Positions 14,408-23,192 of a stretch of 56,721 nt of DNA are shown here, in pieces. Under the pieces are notes generated by a model. It worked only from the letters and a program-made list of their open reading frames with translations, ran no database searches and was not told the DNA's origin. Origin of the DNA: CAYMKL01 sp964390805 (GTDB lineage Bacteria > Chloroflexota > Anaerolineae > VGOG01); the NCBI GenBank assembly GCA_964390805.1, contig CAYMKL010000032.1, positions 1 to 56,721 on the forward strand. Direction: 5' to 3'. Each line of letters starts with the position of its first letter. Within the stretch, counting starts at the first letter, position 1. The position numbers and the translations under genes are program-made.

Positions 14408-16693
14408 TCATCTGTAGTAGGGTTCAGAGGTACGGGAAGCGTCCCGTCGCTGAAGCTTCTCCAGCTTCCGCCCCAGCCAGCGCCGCCAAAGAGTGGGTCT
14501 CAAGCTTTGCCAGGCCTCCCCTGCTTCCTGGCCATTGACTTCTCTGCCGCTGAAGCGCTCCCTCACGTACAGATCGGTGATGCGCTGCACCGGGCCCTGT
14601 CCCTCCGGTACGGCGGTGATCAAGGCGGCAGCGTACTCGTGCGGCGTCTGGTGTCGCTGGAACTGGATGCCAAGTCGCCGGGCAAAACTGCACAGCCTCT
14701 CGTAGACTCGCTCCACCAGTTTCAATCCCTTCTGCTTCCTATCGCGCAACACCCAAAATGCCGCCAACCCTGCCGGTATCGAAAGCAGTATCAGGCCGCC
14801 CAACCAGCGAAGTGCTTGCTGTCTCCCCGGAGTTTGGCTTGCGATGAACCCACCTTCGCCTTCAGGAAAATCATCCTCACCGATGTCCTCTTCATGTCCC
14901 AGATGTGTGTTTTCGTCACGCTCTTCCGACGGCTCAATGACCTTTGGAGGCTTGGGTCGAACTATGAGCGGCTCCGCGGCCGTGGGCTCGAATTCCACCC
15001 AGCCATAACGTGGGAAATAAACCTCAACCCAGGCGTGAGCGTTCTTTTCCTTCACCCGGTAGGCTCCCGTATCAGGATTGTACTCACCCTGGCTGTAGCC
15101 CGCTGCCACCCGCGCCGGGATGCCGACCGCCCGGGCCATCACGGCCATGGCCGAAGCGTAGTAATCGCAATAGCCCTCGTGGGTGTCAAAAAGGAAGTAA
15201 TCCACGCCGTCGCGGCCCTCGGGTGGCGCTTCGATTAGCTCGTTGTACTTTATCTCCCGCAGGTAGCTCTCCAGGGCCGTGGTTTTGTCGTAGGCATTGT
15301 CGTAATCGCTGGCAATCACCTCCGCCAGATCGCGCACACGCTGCGGCAGCGCCAACGGCAACTGAAGATAGCGGTCGAGGATCCAGTCAGGATAATCGTC
15401 TCCTGTCCTGCGCAGGGTGTCTGCGTCGGCTCCAGAGATGGAAGAGACGACGGTGTAGCTCTGGCCCTCTTTCAGGCGGTAACGGCTATAGATCATAGAG
15501 ACGGGGGTAAGCACTTCCGGATTCTTGGCCAGGTAGGATTCGGCGTCCTCGCCCGGCGGAATAGGGGGCGCATAACTCACCACCGCCCAGGCCGGCAGAT
15601 CCACCCGAAGAGGCTGAGCAGCGGCAAAGAGCATGGTCCGTCCAGGCAGAAAGGTGGTGATGGTTTGACTGATCTCCTTGCGCAGCTCATATTCAGGCAG
15701 CGCCAGGGAGGAATCGCTGCCTTCCATGCGCAGGCTTTCTTTGTCGTCATTCAGCCAGCCGGAGCCGGTGTATCGCTGGTAGAAGGCGGCGCGCCAATAT
15801 CGTCCCACCGAGGCCTTCACATCCATTACGGCCAGCTCGCTGAGATGGACGGGCCCTGTCAGGCCCAGCGAATTGCCGAAGGGATTGGGATAGACTTGGC
15901 CGTAATGTCTGACATTGGAGAATAGGCGACTCCAGTTCTCTTGCATCCTCTGCCAGGGTTCATCCAGAACCCCCCCGATGTCGGAGAACTGCTCACTAGC
16001 GGCAGCACCGGGCGCCAACCAAGCGAGCGAGATAACCACCAGAGAAAAGATGACCCCCGCCCGGAAGAAGGCCGCGCCGATATCAGCGCTATAGTTGACT
16101 CTGGCCTTTCGCCACTCTTGCTTTCGAATCAGGAGGTTGGAGTTCATCACCACCAGTAGCGCGAAGAAAAGATAGCCCACCAGGTACAACTCCAACCGTG
16201 GGGAAGCATAGTAGAGGTTCCATAGCAAGACCAGGCCACAGGGGACGATGGATTGCCAGGCTTTGCGCTCGCGGAAATTATACCAGACCGAGAGATAGCC
16301 CGCCAGCCAGAGGATCATGGCCAGCATCAGGACGAAAATGAGGTTGTCCTCGCTGGTGCCGCCATGCCTTGCCGTCCACAGCCACTCGTTTATGCGAACC
16401 GCCAGTTCGATCAATCTCTCACGCCAGGTGAACTGAGGAGCCAGGAGATTCCCCCCCAGGAACGACACCCAGGCTATCCCGTAGACCGTGCTGAACACAT
16501 GGGCCATCACATTGGGGAACTGGCTCTTAGCCAGTAAAAAGCCCGCGAGAACGGAACCTACAGCCACCAGGTATAAGATGTTCAGGCCCTCAGCCCACTT
16601 GGCGGTGTGGATAGGCCAGGCCACGCTGAGGAGCATGCAGATTATCAAAACAAGGACTGTCCATCCTTCTAGCAATCTCGATTCAGACTTCAT
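14408..16693 (-). CDS. TgpA-like membrane protein with transglutaminase-like domain
   Basis: About 761 residues. The N-terminus has six to seven TM segments (about 10-240), as in TgpA/DUF3488 proteins. An extracytoplasmic part follows, with a transglutaminase-like cysteine protease core at about residues 470-600: catalytic Cys in EGYCDYYAS, His in KNAHAWVEVYF, and GWVEFEPT, where the usual Asp of the triad is Glu. A linker, one more TM helix (LILLSIPAGLAAFWV) and a cytosolic DUF4129-like tail complete the protein. TgpA-type proteins act on cell-surface proteins or peptides; the exact reaction is unknown. They often sit beside MoxR and DUF58 genes, which are absent here. I prefer the ATG at 16693; an in-frame GTG at 16705 is possible. 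Confidence 0.88.
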   Translation of the reverse strand: MKSESRLLEGWTVLVLIICMLLSVAWPIHTAKWAEGLNILYLVAVGSVLAGFLLAKSQFPNVMAHVFSTVYGIAWVSFLGGNLLAPQFTWRERLIELAVRINEWLWTARHGGTSEDNLIFVLMLAMILWLAGYLSVWYNFRERKAWQSIVPCGLVLLWNLYYASPRLELYLVGYLFFALLVVMNSNLLIRKQEWRKARVNYSADIGAAFFRAGVIFSLVVISLAWLAPGAAASEQFSDIGGVLDEPWQRMQENWSRLFSNVRHYGQVYPNPFGNSLGLTGPVHLSELAVMDVKASVGRYWRAAFYQRYTGSGWLNDDKESLRMEGSDSSLALPEYELRKEISQTITTFLPGRTMLFAAAQPLRVDLPAWAVVSYAPPIPPGEDAESYLAKNPEVLTPVSMIYSRYRLKEGQSYTVVSSISGADADTLRRTGDDYPDWILDRYLQLPLALPQRVRDLAEVIASDYDNAYDKTTALESYLREIKYNELIEAPPEGRDGVDYFLFDTHEGYCDYYASAMAVMARAVGIPARVAAGYSQGEYNPDTGAYRVKEKNAHAWVEVYFPRYGWVEFEPTAAEPLIVRPKPPKVIEPSEERDENTHLGHEEDIGEDDFPEGEGGFIASQTPGRQQALRWLGGLILLSIPAGLAAFWVLRDRKQKGLKLVERVYERLCSFARRLGIQFQRHQTPHEYAAALITAVPEGQGPVQRITDLYVRERFSGREVNGQEAGEAWQSLRPTLWRRWLGRKLEKLQRRDASRTSEPYYR

Positions 16694-16732
16694 TTTTGGC
16701 AACACCTACTTTCATTGCATCACAATTTGCTC

Positions 16733-16756
16733 CCGCTGGATCTGGCGATCCAGCGG
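16733..16756. repeat. 9-bp inverted repeat upstream of the transglutaminase gene
   Basis: CCGCTGGAT, 6-nt loop, ATCCAGCGG, about 40 bp before the start codon. Possible operator or mobile short repeat. Confidence 0.4.
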
Positions 16757-16833
16757 TCTGGCGGCTGCAGGCAACCGAAGGTTGCACGCAATCCGCCGCG
16801 AGCCACTGTGATCTACCGACTTTGGCGATCTCG

Positions 16834-16880
16834 CCCTGTCCTGAGCCTGTCGCTTGGACTGAGCTTGTCGAAGTGAAGGG
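16834..16880. repeat. Two adjacent copies of the dispersed CTGAGCTTGTCGAAG repeat
   Basis: CCTGAGCCTGTCG and ACTGAGCTTGTCGAAG in the same orientation, in the divergent intergenic region 16694-17069. The remainder of that region carries the promoter of the PH-domain gene. Confidence 0.6.
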
Positions 16881-17003
16881 CTCCAGGCGGCGTGTTTCAA
16901 CTGTAATACTGCCAAGCAAACCAAAAGGTTCACACCCCCTCTGCGCTCTGAGAACAATTATACCTCAAAAGATGGTGGGGGACAAAATTGCGAAGCGGCA
17001 AAC

Positions 17004-17032
17004 TTTTCACCTAACAAACAATGTGGTACAAT
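17004..17032 (+). promoter_or_regulatory. Promoter of the PH-domain gene
   Basis: TTTTCA (17004-17009), 17-nt spacer, TACAAT (17027-17032), 37 nt before the start codon. Confidence 0.5.
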
Positions 17033-17069
17033 ATCCATGCAGCATCTTTACGAGCGGCAGGAGGGAAAA

Positions 17070-18329
17070 ATGGCCAAGAAGCCTCTGTTTCCTGGACAAC
17101 TGGATGATGAAAGGGTCATCATCTACGAGCGAAGGCATTGGTATACGATCTTCAAGTGGATAAAACGCCCCCTGCTTTTCCTTCTTGTCTCTTCGTTGAT
17201 TGCTCTAGTCGTTATCATGCTCTTAGAACCTCTCTCAGACTTCAAGCGGGGCTTTTATTGGCTCCTCATTCTAGCACCAACGCTCACCCGGCTCGTGTGG
17301 CAAGTCCTGGATTGGGAGAACGATCGCTACATCGTAACCGACAAGCGAGTGATTCATATCGAGAAAGTATATCTAAAGCGAGAGAAAAGGGACGAAGCCC
17401 CCTTGGCCATGATTCAGGATGTCGTCGCCAATATGGAAGGCTTCATGACCCATTTGCTTTACTTTGGCGATGTGGAAATCCAGACTGCTGGCACATTGGG
17501 CACGATCCGTTTTCAGGGCATCTCAAAGCCTCGCAAAGCCCAGGCCCAAATCTTCGCCTTGGTGTCACAGACTAAACCAGCTATGCCTGCAGAGGAGGAA
17601 CCACAGGCGAGCCAAGTTGTCCGCGGAATAATTGGTTTGCCCAAGCTGGAGTCTAAACCCCTCTCCCCCGCCGCCGAGGGGTTACAATGGGAGAGCGAAA
17701 AGCCAAGACGGCAACAGATTTCAGAAGTCATCAGGATGATGTTTTTCACCAAGCATGTCTTCGGCGAAAATCAGCTCGTCTGGCGCAAACATTGGTGGGT
17801 TTTTCTTGAAGAGGTAGTCTCTGCCCTGTTTACCCTTGTCATCCTGATAATCCTCTGGTCAGCGGCTTCCCTCTTCTTCGGTTTCAGCCGTTGGTTTGAT
17901 TTGCTTCTTGGTATCTCTCTAGCTGCAACCTCTGTACGGTTCATCTGGCATGCTATAGATTGGCGGAATGACCTTTACGTTGTAACCGATGATCGCGTCA
18001 TTGACATCGAAAAAGTGCCCTTCGTGCGTGAACATCGTAGAGAGGCCGGGTTGAACAAGATCCAAGACGTGCGTTATTTGCAAGAGGGTCTTATCGCCAC
18101 CCGGCTTGATTTCGGCAACGTGCGCTTGGAAACGGCGGGCGGGATAGGAGAATTCACTTTCGATTCTGTACCTCATCCCAGGAAGGTACAAATCGAGATC
18201 TTTAACCGGATAGAGCGATTTCGTATAGAGGCAGGACAGCGGGAACGGGAGGCAAGACAAAACGAATTCCTCGATCTGTTAGGCCTCTATCACCACAAGA
18301 TCCACGGCAAAAGTGGAAACGAGACCTAA
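17070..18329 (+). CDS. Membrane protein with two bacterial PH domains
   Basis: 419 residues made of two similar halves. Each half has a pair of TM helices (about 35-80 and 245-295) followed by a bacterial PH domain with a matching core: VLDWENDRYIVTDKRVI in the first and AIDWRNDLYVVTDDRVID in the second. Similar YdbS/YdbT-type proteins (bPH2) are membrane-bound and of unclear function; in Bacillus YdbST gives resistance to certain bacteriocins. The ATG at 17070 follows GGAGGG by 4 nt; the earlier in-frame ATG at 17037 is too near the promoter and has no ribosome-binding site. It is monocistronic with its own promoter. Confidence 0.8.
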   Translation: MAKKPLFPGQLDDERVIIYERRHWYTIFKWIKRPLLFLLVSSLIALVVIMLLEPLSDFKRGFYWLLILAPTLTRLVWQVLDWENDRYIVTDKRVIHIEKVYLKREKRDEAPLAMIQDVVANMEGFMTHLLYFGDVEIQTAGTLGTIRFQGISKPRKAQAQIFALVSQTKPAMPAEEEPQASQVVRGIIGLPKLESKPLSPAAEGLQWESEKPRRQQISEVIRMMFFTKHVFGENQLVWRKHWWVFLEEVVSALFTLVILIILWSAASLFFGFSRWFDLLLGISLAATSVRFIWHAIDWRNDLYVVTDDRVIDIEKVPFVREHRREAGLNKIQDVRYLQEGLIATRLDFGNVRLETAGGIGEFTFDSVPHPRKVQIEIFNRIERFRIEAGQREREARQNEFLDLLGLYHHKIHGKSGNET

Positions 18330-18358
18330 GCTGCAAGTTTCGTGCCGTGCGCCAATCG

Positions 18359-18387
18359 TTGACAAAGGCCAGTTTTCGTGATATATT
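18359..18387 (+). promoter_or_regulatory. Sigma-70 promoter of the BMP transporter gene
   Basis: TTGACA (18359-18364), 17-nt spacer, TATATT (18382-18387). The ~90-nt leader showed no purine or other known riboswitch to me. Confidence 0.7.
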
Positions 18388-18485
18388 TCAACTGCCTTTG
18401 TGCGAAGAAAGGGGGTGGTTGCTAGAAGCCTCAATTCTTATTGGAAGAGAGAGTACAATGACACATTTCTTAAGGAGGAACAAAG

Positions 18486-20645
18486 ATGTTCAAAATCAGG
18501 AGACTTTGGGCTTTATTGGCCCTGACGACAATCGTTGCCCTGCTGGTCACGGCTTGCCAACCAGCAGCGACACCGACGCCGGTGCCACCAACGCCCAAGC
18601 CGGCAACGCCTACGCCAGTGCCAGCGCCGGAGAAGCTGAAAGCGGCCTTCGTGTATGTGGCGCCCATCGGCGACCTGGGTTGGACCTGGGCTCACGACCA
18701 GGGACGGCTGATGCTGGAGAAGGAGCTGGGCGTCGAAACGGTCTACATCGAGAACGTGCCCGAAGGCCCCGACGCCGAGCGGGTCATCCGTGACTTCGCC
18801 CAGAAGGGCTACGACGTCGTCTTCGCTACCAGCTTCGGCTTCATGGACCACATGTTCACTGTGGCCGAGGAGTTTCCGGATCAGTACTTCGAGCACTGCT
18901 CCGGTTATAAGACGGCCGACAATATGGCCACCTACTTCGGACGGATGTACCAGCCGCGCTTCCTCTCCGGCCTGGTGGCGGCCAAGGCCACCAGTACCAA
19001 CAAGATCGGCTACGTGGCCGCCTTCCCTATCCCTGAGGTTGTGCGGGGGATCAACGCCTTCACTCTGGGGGTGCGTGCTGTCAATCCGCAGGCCACGGTG
19101 CACGTGGTGTGGACTCAGACCTGGTTCGACCCGGTGAAGGAGAAGGAGGCGGCGGTGGCCCTGCTGGACGAGGGCTGCGACATCATTGCCCAGCACCAGG
19201 ACACCACCGAGCCGCAGAAGGCGGCCCAGGAGCGGGGCGCGGTCAGCATCGGCTACGACTCCGATATGGCGCAGTTCGTGGGCGACACGGTACTGACCAG
19301 CCCGGTGTGGAACTGGGGGCCGTACTACGTCAACCGCGTCAAGGCCGCCATGGATGGAACATGGACGACCAGTCAGTACTGGGGCGGGATGAAGGATGGG
19401 ATCGTGGACCTGGCTCCGCTGAGCCCCCAGGTGCCCGACGACGTGAAGGGCCTGGTGGAGGAGTGGAAGCAGAACATCCTGAGCGGCGAATGGGATGTGT
19501 TCTGTGGTCCCATCAAAGGACAGGCGGGCAAGCTGGCCATCCCGCCTGGCGAGTGCATGAGCGATGGCGACATGCTCGGCATCAGCTGGTTCGTGGAGGG
19601 AGTAGTAGGTGAGGTGCCCGGCGGCGCTCCCGCACCAGTAGCGGAGGTCGAGCTGCCCACGGTGGCCTTCGTCTACGTTGGCCCTACAGGCGACCTGGGT
19701 TGGACCTACGCCCATGACCAGGGACGACTCTACCTGGAGAAAGAGCTGAGTGTCGAGACCGCCTACGCCGAGTTGGTGGCGGAGGGCCCCGATGCCAACC
19801 GGATCATCCGCGACTACGCCGAAAAGGGATACGACGTTATCTTCGCCACCTCTTTCGGCTACATGGATGACGTGATCGAGATCGCCGCCGAGTATCCGGA
19901 CGCCATCTTCGAGCACTGCACCGGCTACAAGATCGCAGACAACGCGGGCATCTACGACGGCCGGGGCTACCAGGGGTGGTATCTGGCGGGCATCGCCGCC
20001 GGCAAGGTTACTAAGACCAACGTGATGGGCTACATCGCTCCCTATCCCATTCCTGAGGTCGTTCGCAACATGAACGCCTTCACCCTGGGCGCCCAGTCGG
20101 TCAATTCTGAGGTGGAGGTTCACCCGGTATGGATCTTCACCTGGGTAGATCCGGTGAAGGAGCGGGAGGCGGCCCAGGCGCTGCTGGATCTGGGATGCGA
20201 CGTCATCGCTCGCGAGAGCGACTCCACCGAGCCGGACAAGCTGGCCGAGGAGAACGGCATCTACGCCATCGGGTACAATGCCTACGTGCCCGACGTGGCC
20301 CCCAACGCGCTGCTCACCGCGCCCATCTGGAACTGGGGCGTCTTCTACAAGAAGGCGGTCGAGGACGTGATGGGCGGTACCTGGACCAACACCCCGGTCT
20401 GGTGGGGTCTGGCCGAGGGACTGCTGGACCTGGCCCCCTTCGGGCCGGCCGTGCCGGATGACGCCAAGTCGCTCATTGAGCAGAAGAAGCAGGAGATCAT
20501 CGCCGGCACCTTCGACGTCTTCGTCGGCCCCATCAAGGACAACGCTGGCGAGTTGCGGGTGCCGGACGGAGTGACCATGCCCGACGAGGAGAAGCTGGCC
20601 TTCGATTGGCTGGTGGAAGGGGTTGTTGGTAGTATCCCCAAATAG
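18486..20645 (+). CDS. Tandem two-domain BMP-family substrate-binding lipoprotein
   Basis: 719 residues. The signal peptide ends in the lipobox LVTAC (Cys24), then a Pro-Thr spacer, then two complete BMP (PnrA-like) binding domains at about 52-380 and 392-719. The copies match motif by motif: FVYVAPIGDLGWTWAHDQGR against FVYVGPTGDLGWTYAHDQGR, DVVFATSFGFMD against DVIFATSFGYMD, and SPVWNWG against APIWNWG. BMP proteins bind purine nucleosides (PnrA, BmpA) or related compounds for ABC uptake. Family members normally have one such domain. The ATPase and two permeases follow at 21472-25393, interrupted by a toxin-antitoxin pair. SD AAGGAGG lies 8 nt before the ATG. Confidence 0.9.
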   Translation: MFKIRRLWALLALTTIVALLVTACQPAATPTPVPPTPKPATPTPVPAPEKLKAAFVYVAPIGDLGWTWAHDQGRLMLEKELGVETVYIENVPEGPDAERVIRDFAQKGYDVVFATSFGFMDHMFTVAEEFPDQYFEHCSGYKTADNMATYFGRMYQPRFLSGLVAAKATSTNKIGYVAAFPIPEVVRGINAFTLGVRAVNPQATVHVVWTQTWFDPVKEKEAAVALLDEGCDIIAQHQDTTEPQKAAQERGAVSIGYDSDMAQFVGDTVLTSPVWNWGPYYVNRVKAAMDGTWTTSQYWGGMKDGIVDLAPLSPQVPDDVKGLVEEWKQNILSGEWDVFCGPIKGQAGKLAIPPGECMSDGDMLGISWFVEGVVGEVPGGAPAPVAEVELPTVAFVYVGPTGDLGWTYAHDQGRLYLEKELSVETAYAELVAEGPDANRIIRDYAEKGYDVIFATSFGYMDDVIEIAAEYPDAIFEHCTGYKIADNAGIYDGRGYQGWYLAGIAAGKVTKTNVMGYIAPYPIPEVVRNMNAFTLGAQSVNSEVEVHPVWIFTWVDPVKEREAAQALLDLGCDVIARESDSTEPDKLAEENGIYAIGYNAYVPDVAPNALLTAPIWNWGVFYKKAVEDVMGGTWTNTPVWWGLAEGLLDLAPFGPAVPDDAKSLIEQKKQEIIAGTFDVFVGPIKDNAGELRVPDGVTMPDEEKLAFDWLVEGVVGSIPK

Positions 20646-20665
20646 TTCTAGGCTCCAAGGCCCGT

Positions 20666-20692
20666 CCGTTCGGCTGAGCTCACGACGAAGCC
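20666..20692. repeat. 27-bp dispersed repeat, inverted copy of 14346-14372
   Basis: Exact over 27 bp to the reverse complement of 14346-14372. It lies between the stop of the BMP gene and its terminator. Confidence 0.8.
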
Positions 20693-20706
20693 TCGGGCCG
20701 TCAAGA

Positions 20707-20745
20707 GTTCTGGCAGGTGACCAGCCGCCTGCCAGAACCCTTTTT
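20707..20745 (+). terminator. Rho-independent terminator after the BMP gene
   Basis: Perfect 11-bp stem GTTCTGGCAGG/CCTGCCAGAAC, 10-nt loop, then CCTTTTT. It separates the binding-protein gene from the rest of the transporter operon, so the permease genes may depend on the next promoter. Confidence 0.85.
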
Positions 20746-20794
20746 CGTGTAGAATGTCACTTGGTCAGGCAGCCTCATCGTTGCCGTACGGGTT

Positions 20795-20823
20795 TTGACA
20801 AATGCTATCCATTGGGTTATACT
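20795..20823 (+). promoter_or_regulatory. Sigma-70 promoter of the toxin-antitoxin pair
   Basis: TTGACA (20795-20800), 17-nt spacer, TATACT (20818-20823), 27 nt before the antitoxin ATG. As no terminator separates them, it may also drive the ATPase and permease genes downstream. Confidence 0.8.
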
Positions 20824-20849
20824 ACTGGCAAGAAAGGAGGTATGAACCA

Positions 20850-21104
20850 ATGGCGAACGTGAAAACAGCTATCTCTCTACAGCGATCCCTCTTTGAACAG
20901 GTTGATGCCCTGGCCCAGGAATTGCAGATCTCTCGAAGTCGTCTGTTCGTGTTGGCGGTTGAGGCCTTCATCCAACGCCACCAGAATCGCCAACTGCTGG
21001 AAGCCATCAACGAGGCTTATGGTGACTTGCCCGACACAGAAGAACAGGCTCTCCGTGATAGGATGCGCCAACAACACAGGCAGATGGTGGAAGGGCAATG
21101 GTGA
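20850..21104 (+). CDS. Ribbon-helix-helix antitoxin (MazE-like role)
   Basis: 84 residues. The N-terminus (NVKTAISLQRSLFEQVDALA, then LQISRSRLFVLAVEAFI) is a ribbon-helix-helix DNA-binding domain. The charged C-terminus (TEEQALRDRMRQQHRQMVEG) is the probable toxin-binding tail. It should neutralise the neighbouring MazF-type toxin and repress their shared promoter. I chose the ATG at 20850, 9 nt after AAAGGAGG. The stop codon overlaps the toxin start (ATGGTGA), which indicates translational coupling. Confidence 0.85.
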   Translation: MANVKTAISLQRSLFEQVDALAQELQISRSRLFVLAVEAFIQRHQNRQLLEAINEAYGDLPDTEEQALRDRMRQQHRQMVEGQW

Positions 21105-21505
21105 TCAACCAAGGGGACGTATATTGGGTTGATTTAGATGAGCGATCAGGCTCAGGGCCAGGCTATCGTCATCCGCATGTGGTCATTCAGAACAATATCT
21201 TCAACCGTAGCCGGATTAACACGGTGGTGGTGTGTGTGCTGACGTCCAACCTCGAGCGGGCCAAGGCTCCAGGGAACGTTCTGTTGGAGAAAGGGGAGGC
21301 CAACTTATCCAAGCAGAGCGTGGTGAATGTGTCGCAGATATTCACCGTGGACAAGAGGGACTTGGTTGAGAGGATAGGCACGCTTTCTCGTAGGCGAGTA
21401 CGCCAGGTTTTTGATGGCGTTTCGCTGCTTCTGGAACCGCGTGACATTGAAGAGCAGGAGAGTGTGGGAGTATGGGAGTATCGGGGACAGAATCCCCACT
21501 GGTGA
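21098..21505 (+). CDS. MazF/PemK-type endoribonuclease toxin
   Basis: 135 residues. GDVYWVDLDERSGSGPGYRHP carries the GDVxxVDLxP-like start and the conserved Arg before HP; the second key segment is VVCVLTSN, with the Thr-Ser pair of the active site. MazF toxins cut mRNA at short sequences. The C-terminal 20 residues (DIEEQESVGVWEYRGQNPHW) go beyond the usual end. They arise because the gene overlaps the ATPase start by 34 nt, so the toxin gene is physically fused into the transporter operon. Confidence 0.85.
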   Translation: MVINQGDVYWVDLDERSGSGPGYRHPHVVIQNNIFNRSRINTVVVCVLTSNLERAKAPGNVLLEKGEANLSKQSVVNVSQIFTVDKRDLVERIGTLSRRRVRQVFDGVSLLLEPRDIEEQESVGVWEYRGQNPHW

Positions 21506-23043
21506 GGATGCGGGGAATCACCAAGCGTTTCCCCGGCGTACTGGCCAACGACCACGTTGACCTGGAGGTGCAAGCGGGCCAGGTGCACGCCCTTTTGGGC
21601 GAGAACGGGGCTGGCAAGACCACCCTGATGAACGTCCTCTCCGGCCTCTATCGGGCTGACGAGGGGGAGATCTACATCGGGGGGCAACGGGCCGATCTAC
21701 AATCACCGCGAGACGCCATTGACCTGGGGATTGGGATGGTGCACCAGCACTTCATGCTGGTCGAGCCGCAAACGGTGGCCGAGAACGTCACTCTTGGGCT
21801 CCAGACCCCACGCTTCTTCCTCAATATGGCACGCATCGAAAACAAGATCGCTGAGTTCTCCAGGCAGTACGGTCTACACGTGGACCCCCGGGCCCGCATC
21901 TGGCAGCTCTCGGTGGGGGAACAGCAGCGGGTCGAGATCCTGAAAATGCTCTATCGTGGGGTGGACATCCTGATCATGGACGAGCCCACTGCTGTGCTTG
22001 CTCCCCAGGAGGTGGAGGATCTCTTTATCACCCTGCGGCGCATGGCCGACGAGGGAAAGGCCGTCGTCTTCATCAGCCACAAACTCGACGAGGTGATGGC
22101 CATCTCCGATCAGATCACCGTCCTGCGCGGCGGGAAGGTGGCGGCCACGGTGAACACCGACCAAACCACGAAGCAGGAGCTGGCCCGGATGATGGTCGGC
22201 CGAGAGGTGCTTTTCCACATCGAGAAGACGCAGATCGAACCAGGCGAGGTGGCCCTGGAGGTCCGCAACCTGCAGGCGCTCAACGACAAAGGGCTACTGG
22301 CCCTGAAGGACGTCTCGTTCACCATCCGCCAAGGGGAGATCCTGGGTATCGCGGGCGTGGCGGGGAACGGACAGCGAGAACTGGCCGAGGTGGTCACCGG
22401 CTTGCGAAAGACGACGGAGGGGCGCGTGTTCATCGCCGGTTGCGATTTGACCAACTGCTCTCCTCGTCGGGTGATCCGGGAGCAGGTGAGCCACGTGCCA
22501 GAGGATCGGCTGGGGATGGGCCTGGTGCCCAATCTGGCAGTCAGCGACAACATCGTCCTCAAGAGCTACCGCGACCCACCTCTGGCTCGGGGGCCTTTCC
22601 TGGACCGACCGTCCATCGCCCGTTTCGCGGCCAGGCTGATCGAGGCTTTCAGCATAGCCACTCCTAGCCAGGAGACCCCGGTCAAGCTCCTCTCCGGCGG
22701 CAACCTCCAGCGCACCATCCTGGCCCGCGAGATCAGCGTCGGCCCGCGGCTGATGGTGGCCGTGCACCCGACCCGGGGGTTGGACATCGGAGCCACAGAG
22801 TCGGTGCGCAATCTTCTCCTCAAGCAGCGGGAGGAGGGGGCGGCCATCCTCCTCATCTCCGAGGACCTGGACGAGTTGCTGACCATCAGCGACCGCACCG
22901 CCGTGATGTACGAAGGCCGGATCATGGGTGTCGTGGATGCTGAAGGAGCGGATATAGAGGAGATTGGGTTGATGATGGCGGGAAGTGAAGTTCAAAATCC
23001 AAAGCTCAAAGCTCAAAGGACAAAGGGCAATGCACAGTCCTGA
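21472..23043 (+). CDS. Nucleoside-type ABC transporter ATPase (two ATP-binding domains)
   Basis: 523 residues with two ABC cassettes in one chain, as in NupA/YufO/RbsA-type proteins. The first has Walker A GENGAGKTT, signature LSVGEQQR and Walker B ILIMDEPTAVL. The second has the degenerate Walker A GVAGNGQRE, signature LSGGNLQR and VHPTRGLD, typical of this class. It powers uptake with the two permeases at 23229 and 24440 and the BMP protein at 18486. The ATG at 21472 lies inside the toxin gene; GTG 21502 or ATG 21508 are alternatives closer to the usual N-terminus. The last 15 residues (from EVQNPKLKAQ) are encoded by a CAAAGCT heptad repeat. Confidence 0.9.
   Translation: MGVSGTESPLVRMRGITKRFPGVLANDHVDLEVQAGQVHALLGENGAGKTTLMNVLSGLYRADEGEIYIGGQRADLQSPRDAIDLGIGMVHQHFMLVEPQTVAENVTLGLQTPRFFLNMARIENKIAEFSRQYGLHVDPRARIWQLSVGEQQRVEILKMLYRGVDILIMDEPTAVLAPQEVEDLFITLRRMADEGKAVVFISHKLDEVMAISDQITVLRGGKVAATVNTDQTTKQELARMMVGREVLFHIEKTQIEPGEVALEVRNLQALNDKGLLALKDVSFTIRQGEILGIAGVAGNGQRELAEVVTGLRKTTEGRVFIAGCDLTNCSPRRVIREQVSHVPEDRLGMGLVPNLAVSDNIVLKSYRDPPLARGPFLDRPSIARFAARLIEAFSIATPSQETPVKLLSGGNLQRTILAREISVGPRLMVAVHPTRGLDIGATESVRNLLLKQREEGAAILLISEDLDELLTISDRTAVMYEGRIMGVVDAEGADIEEIGLMMAGSEVQNPKLKAQRTKGNAQS
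22989..23027. repeat. CAAAGCT-type heptad repeat tract (left arm)
   Basis: Successive 7-nt units (TCAAAAT, CCAAAGC, TCAAAGC, TCAAAGG, ACAAAGG) across the 3' end of the ATPase gene. An inverted tract lies at 23193-23218. Confidence 0.65.
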
Positions 23044-23084
23044 GGTAGAGAAAGCTGTGCGTTCTAGGGGTAAGGGGCGGGCAC

Positions 23085-23186
23085 GGTGTGGGAGAACCCG
23101 ATGCGGCAGCTTACCTGGCCGACGAAGCGCTGCAATCGGTGCGTATTCTCAGCAAGATGATTCAAGGAGCCAAGCGAACCCAGTAG
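23085..23186 (+). pseudogene. Remnant resembling the C-terminus of a four-helix-bundle (S23-like) protein
   Basis: In one frame the sequence reads AAYLADEALQSVRILSKMIQ and GAKRTQ-stop. This resembles the last helix of small four-helix-bundle proteins of the 23S-rRNA intervening-sequence type. No start codon or upstream helices survive, and the open frame begins after a TAG. It is bracketed by inverted heptad tracts, as if an inserted element had decayed. Low certainty: the call rests on about 30 residues. Confidence 0.3.
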
Positions 23187-23192
23187 CTTCTA

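Noticed and set aside
18388..18485. Purine riboswitch before the BMP transporter
   Set aside because: The ~90-nt leader lacks the conserved purine-aptamer loops and junction.
18513..20123. 536-residue open frame on the minus strand
   Set aside because: It lies wholly opposite the tandem BMP gene, shows no domain, and results from high GC and codon bias.
23085..23186. Diversity-generating retroelement accessory (Avd-like four-helix bundle)
   Set aside because: No reverse transcriptase or template/variable repeat pair is in the window; only a short C-terminal remnant is visible.
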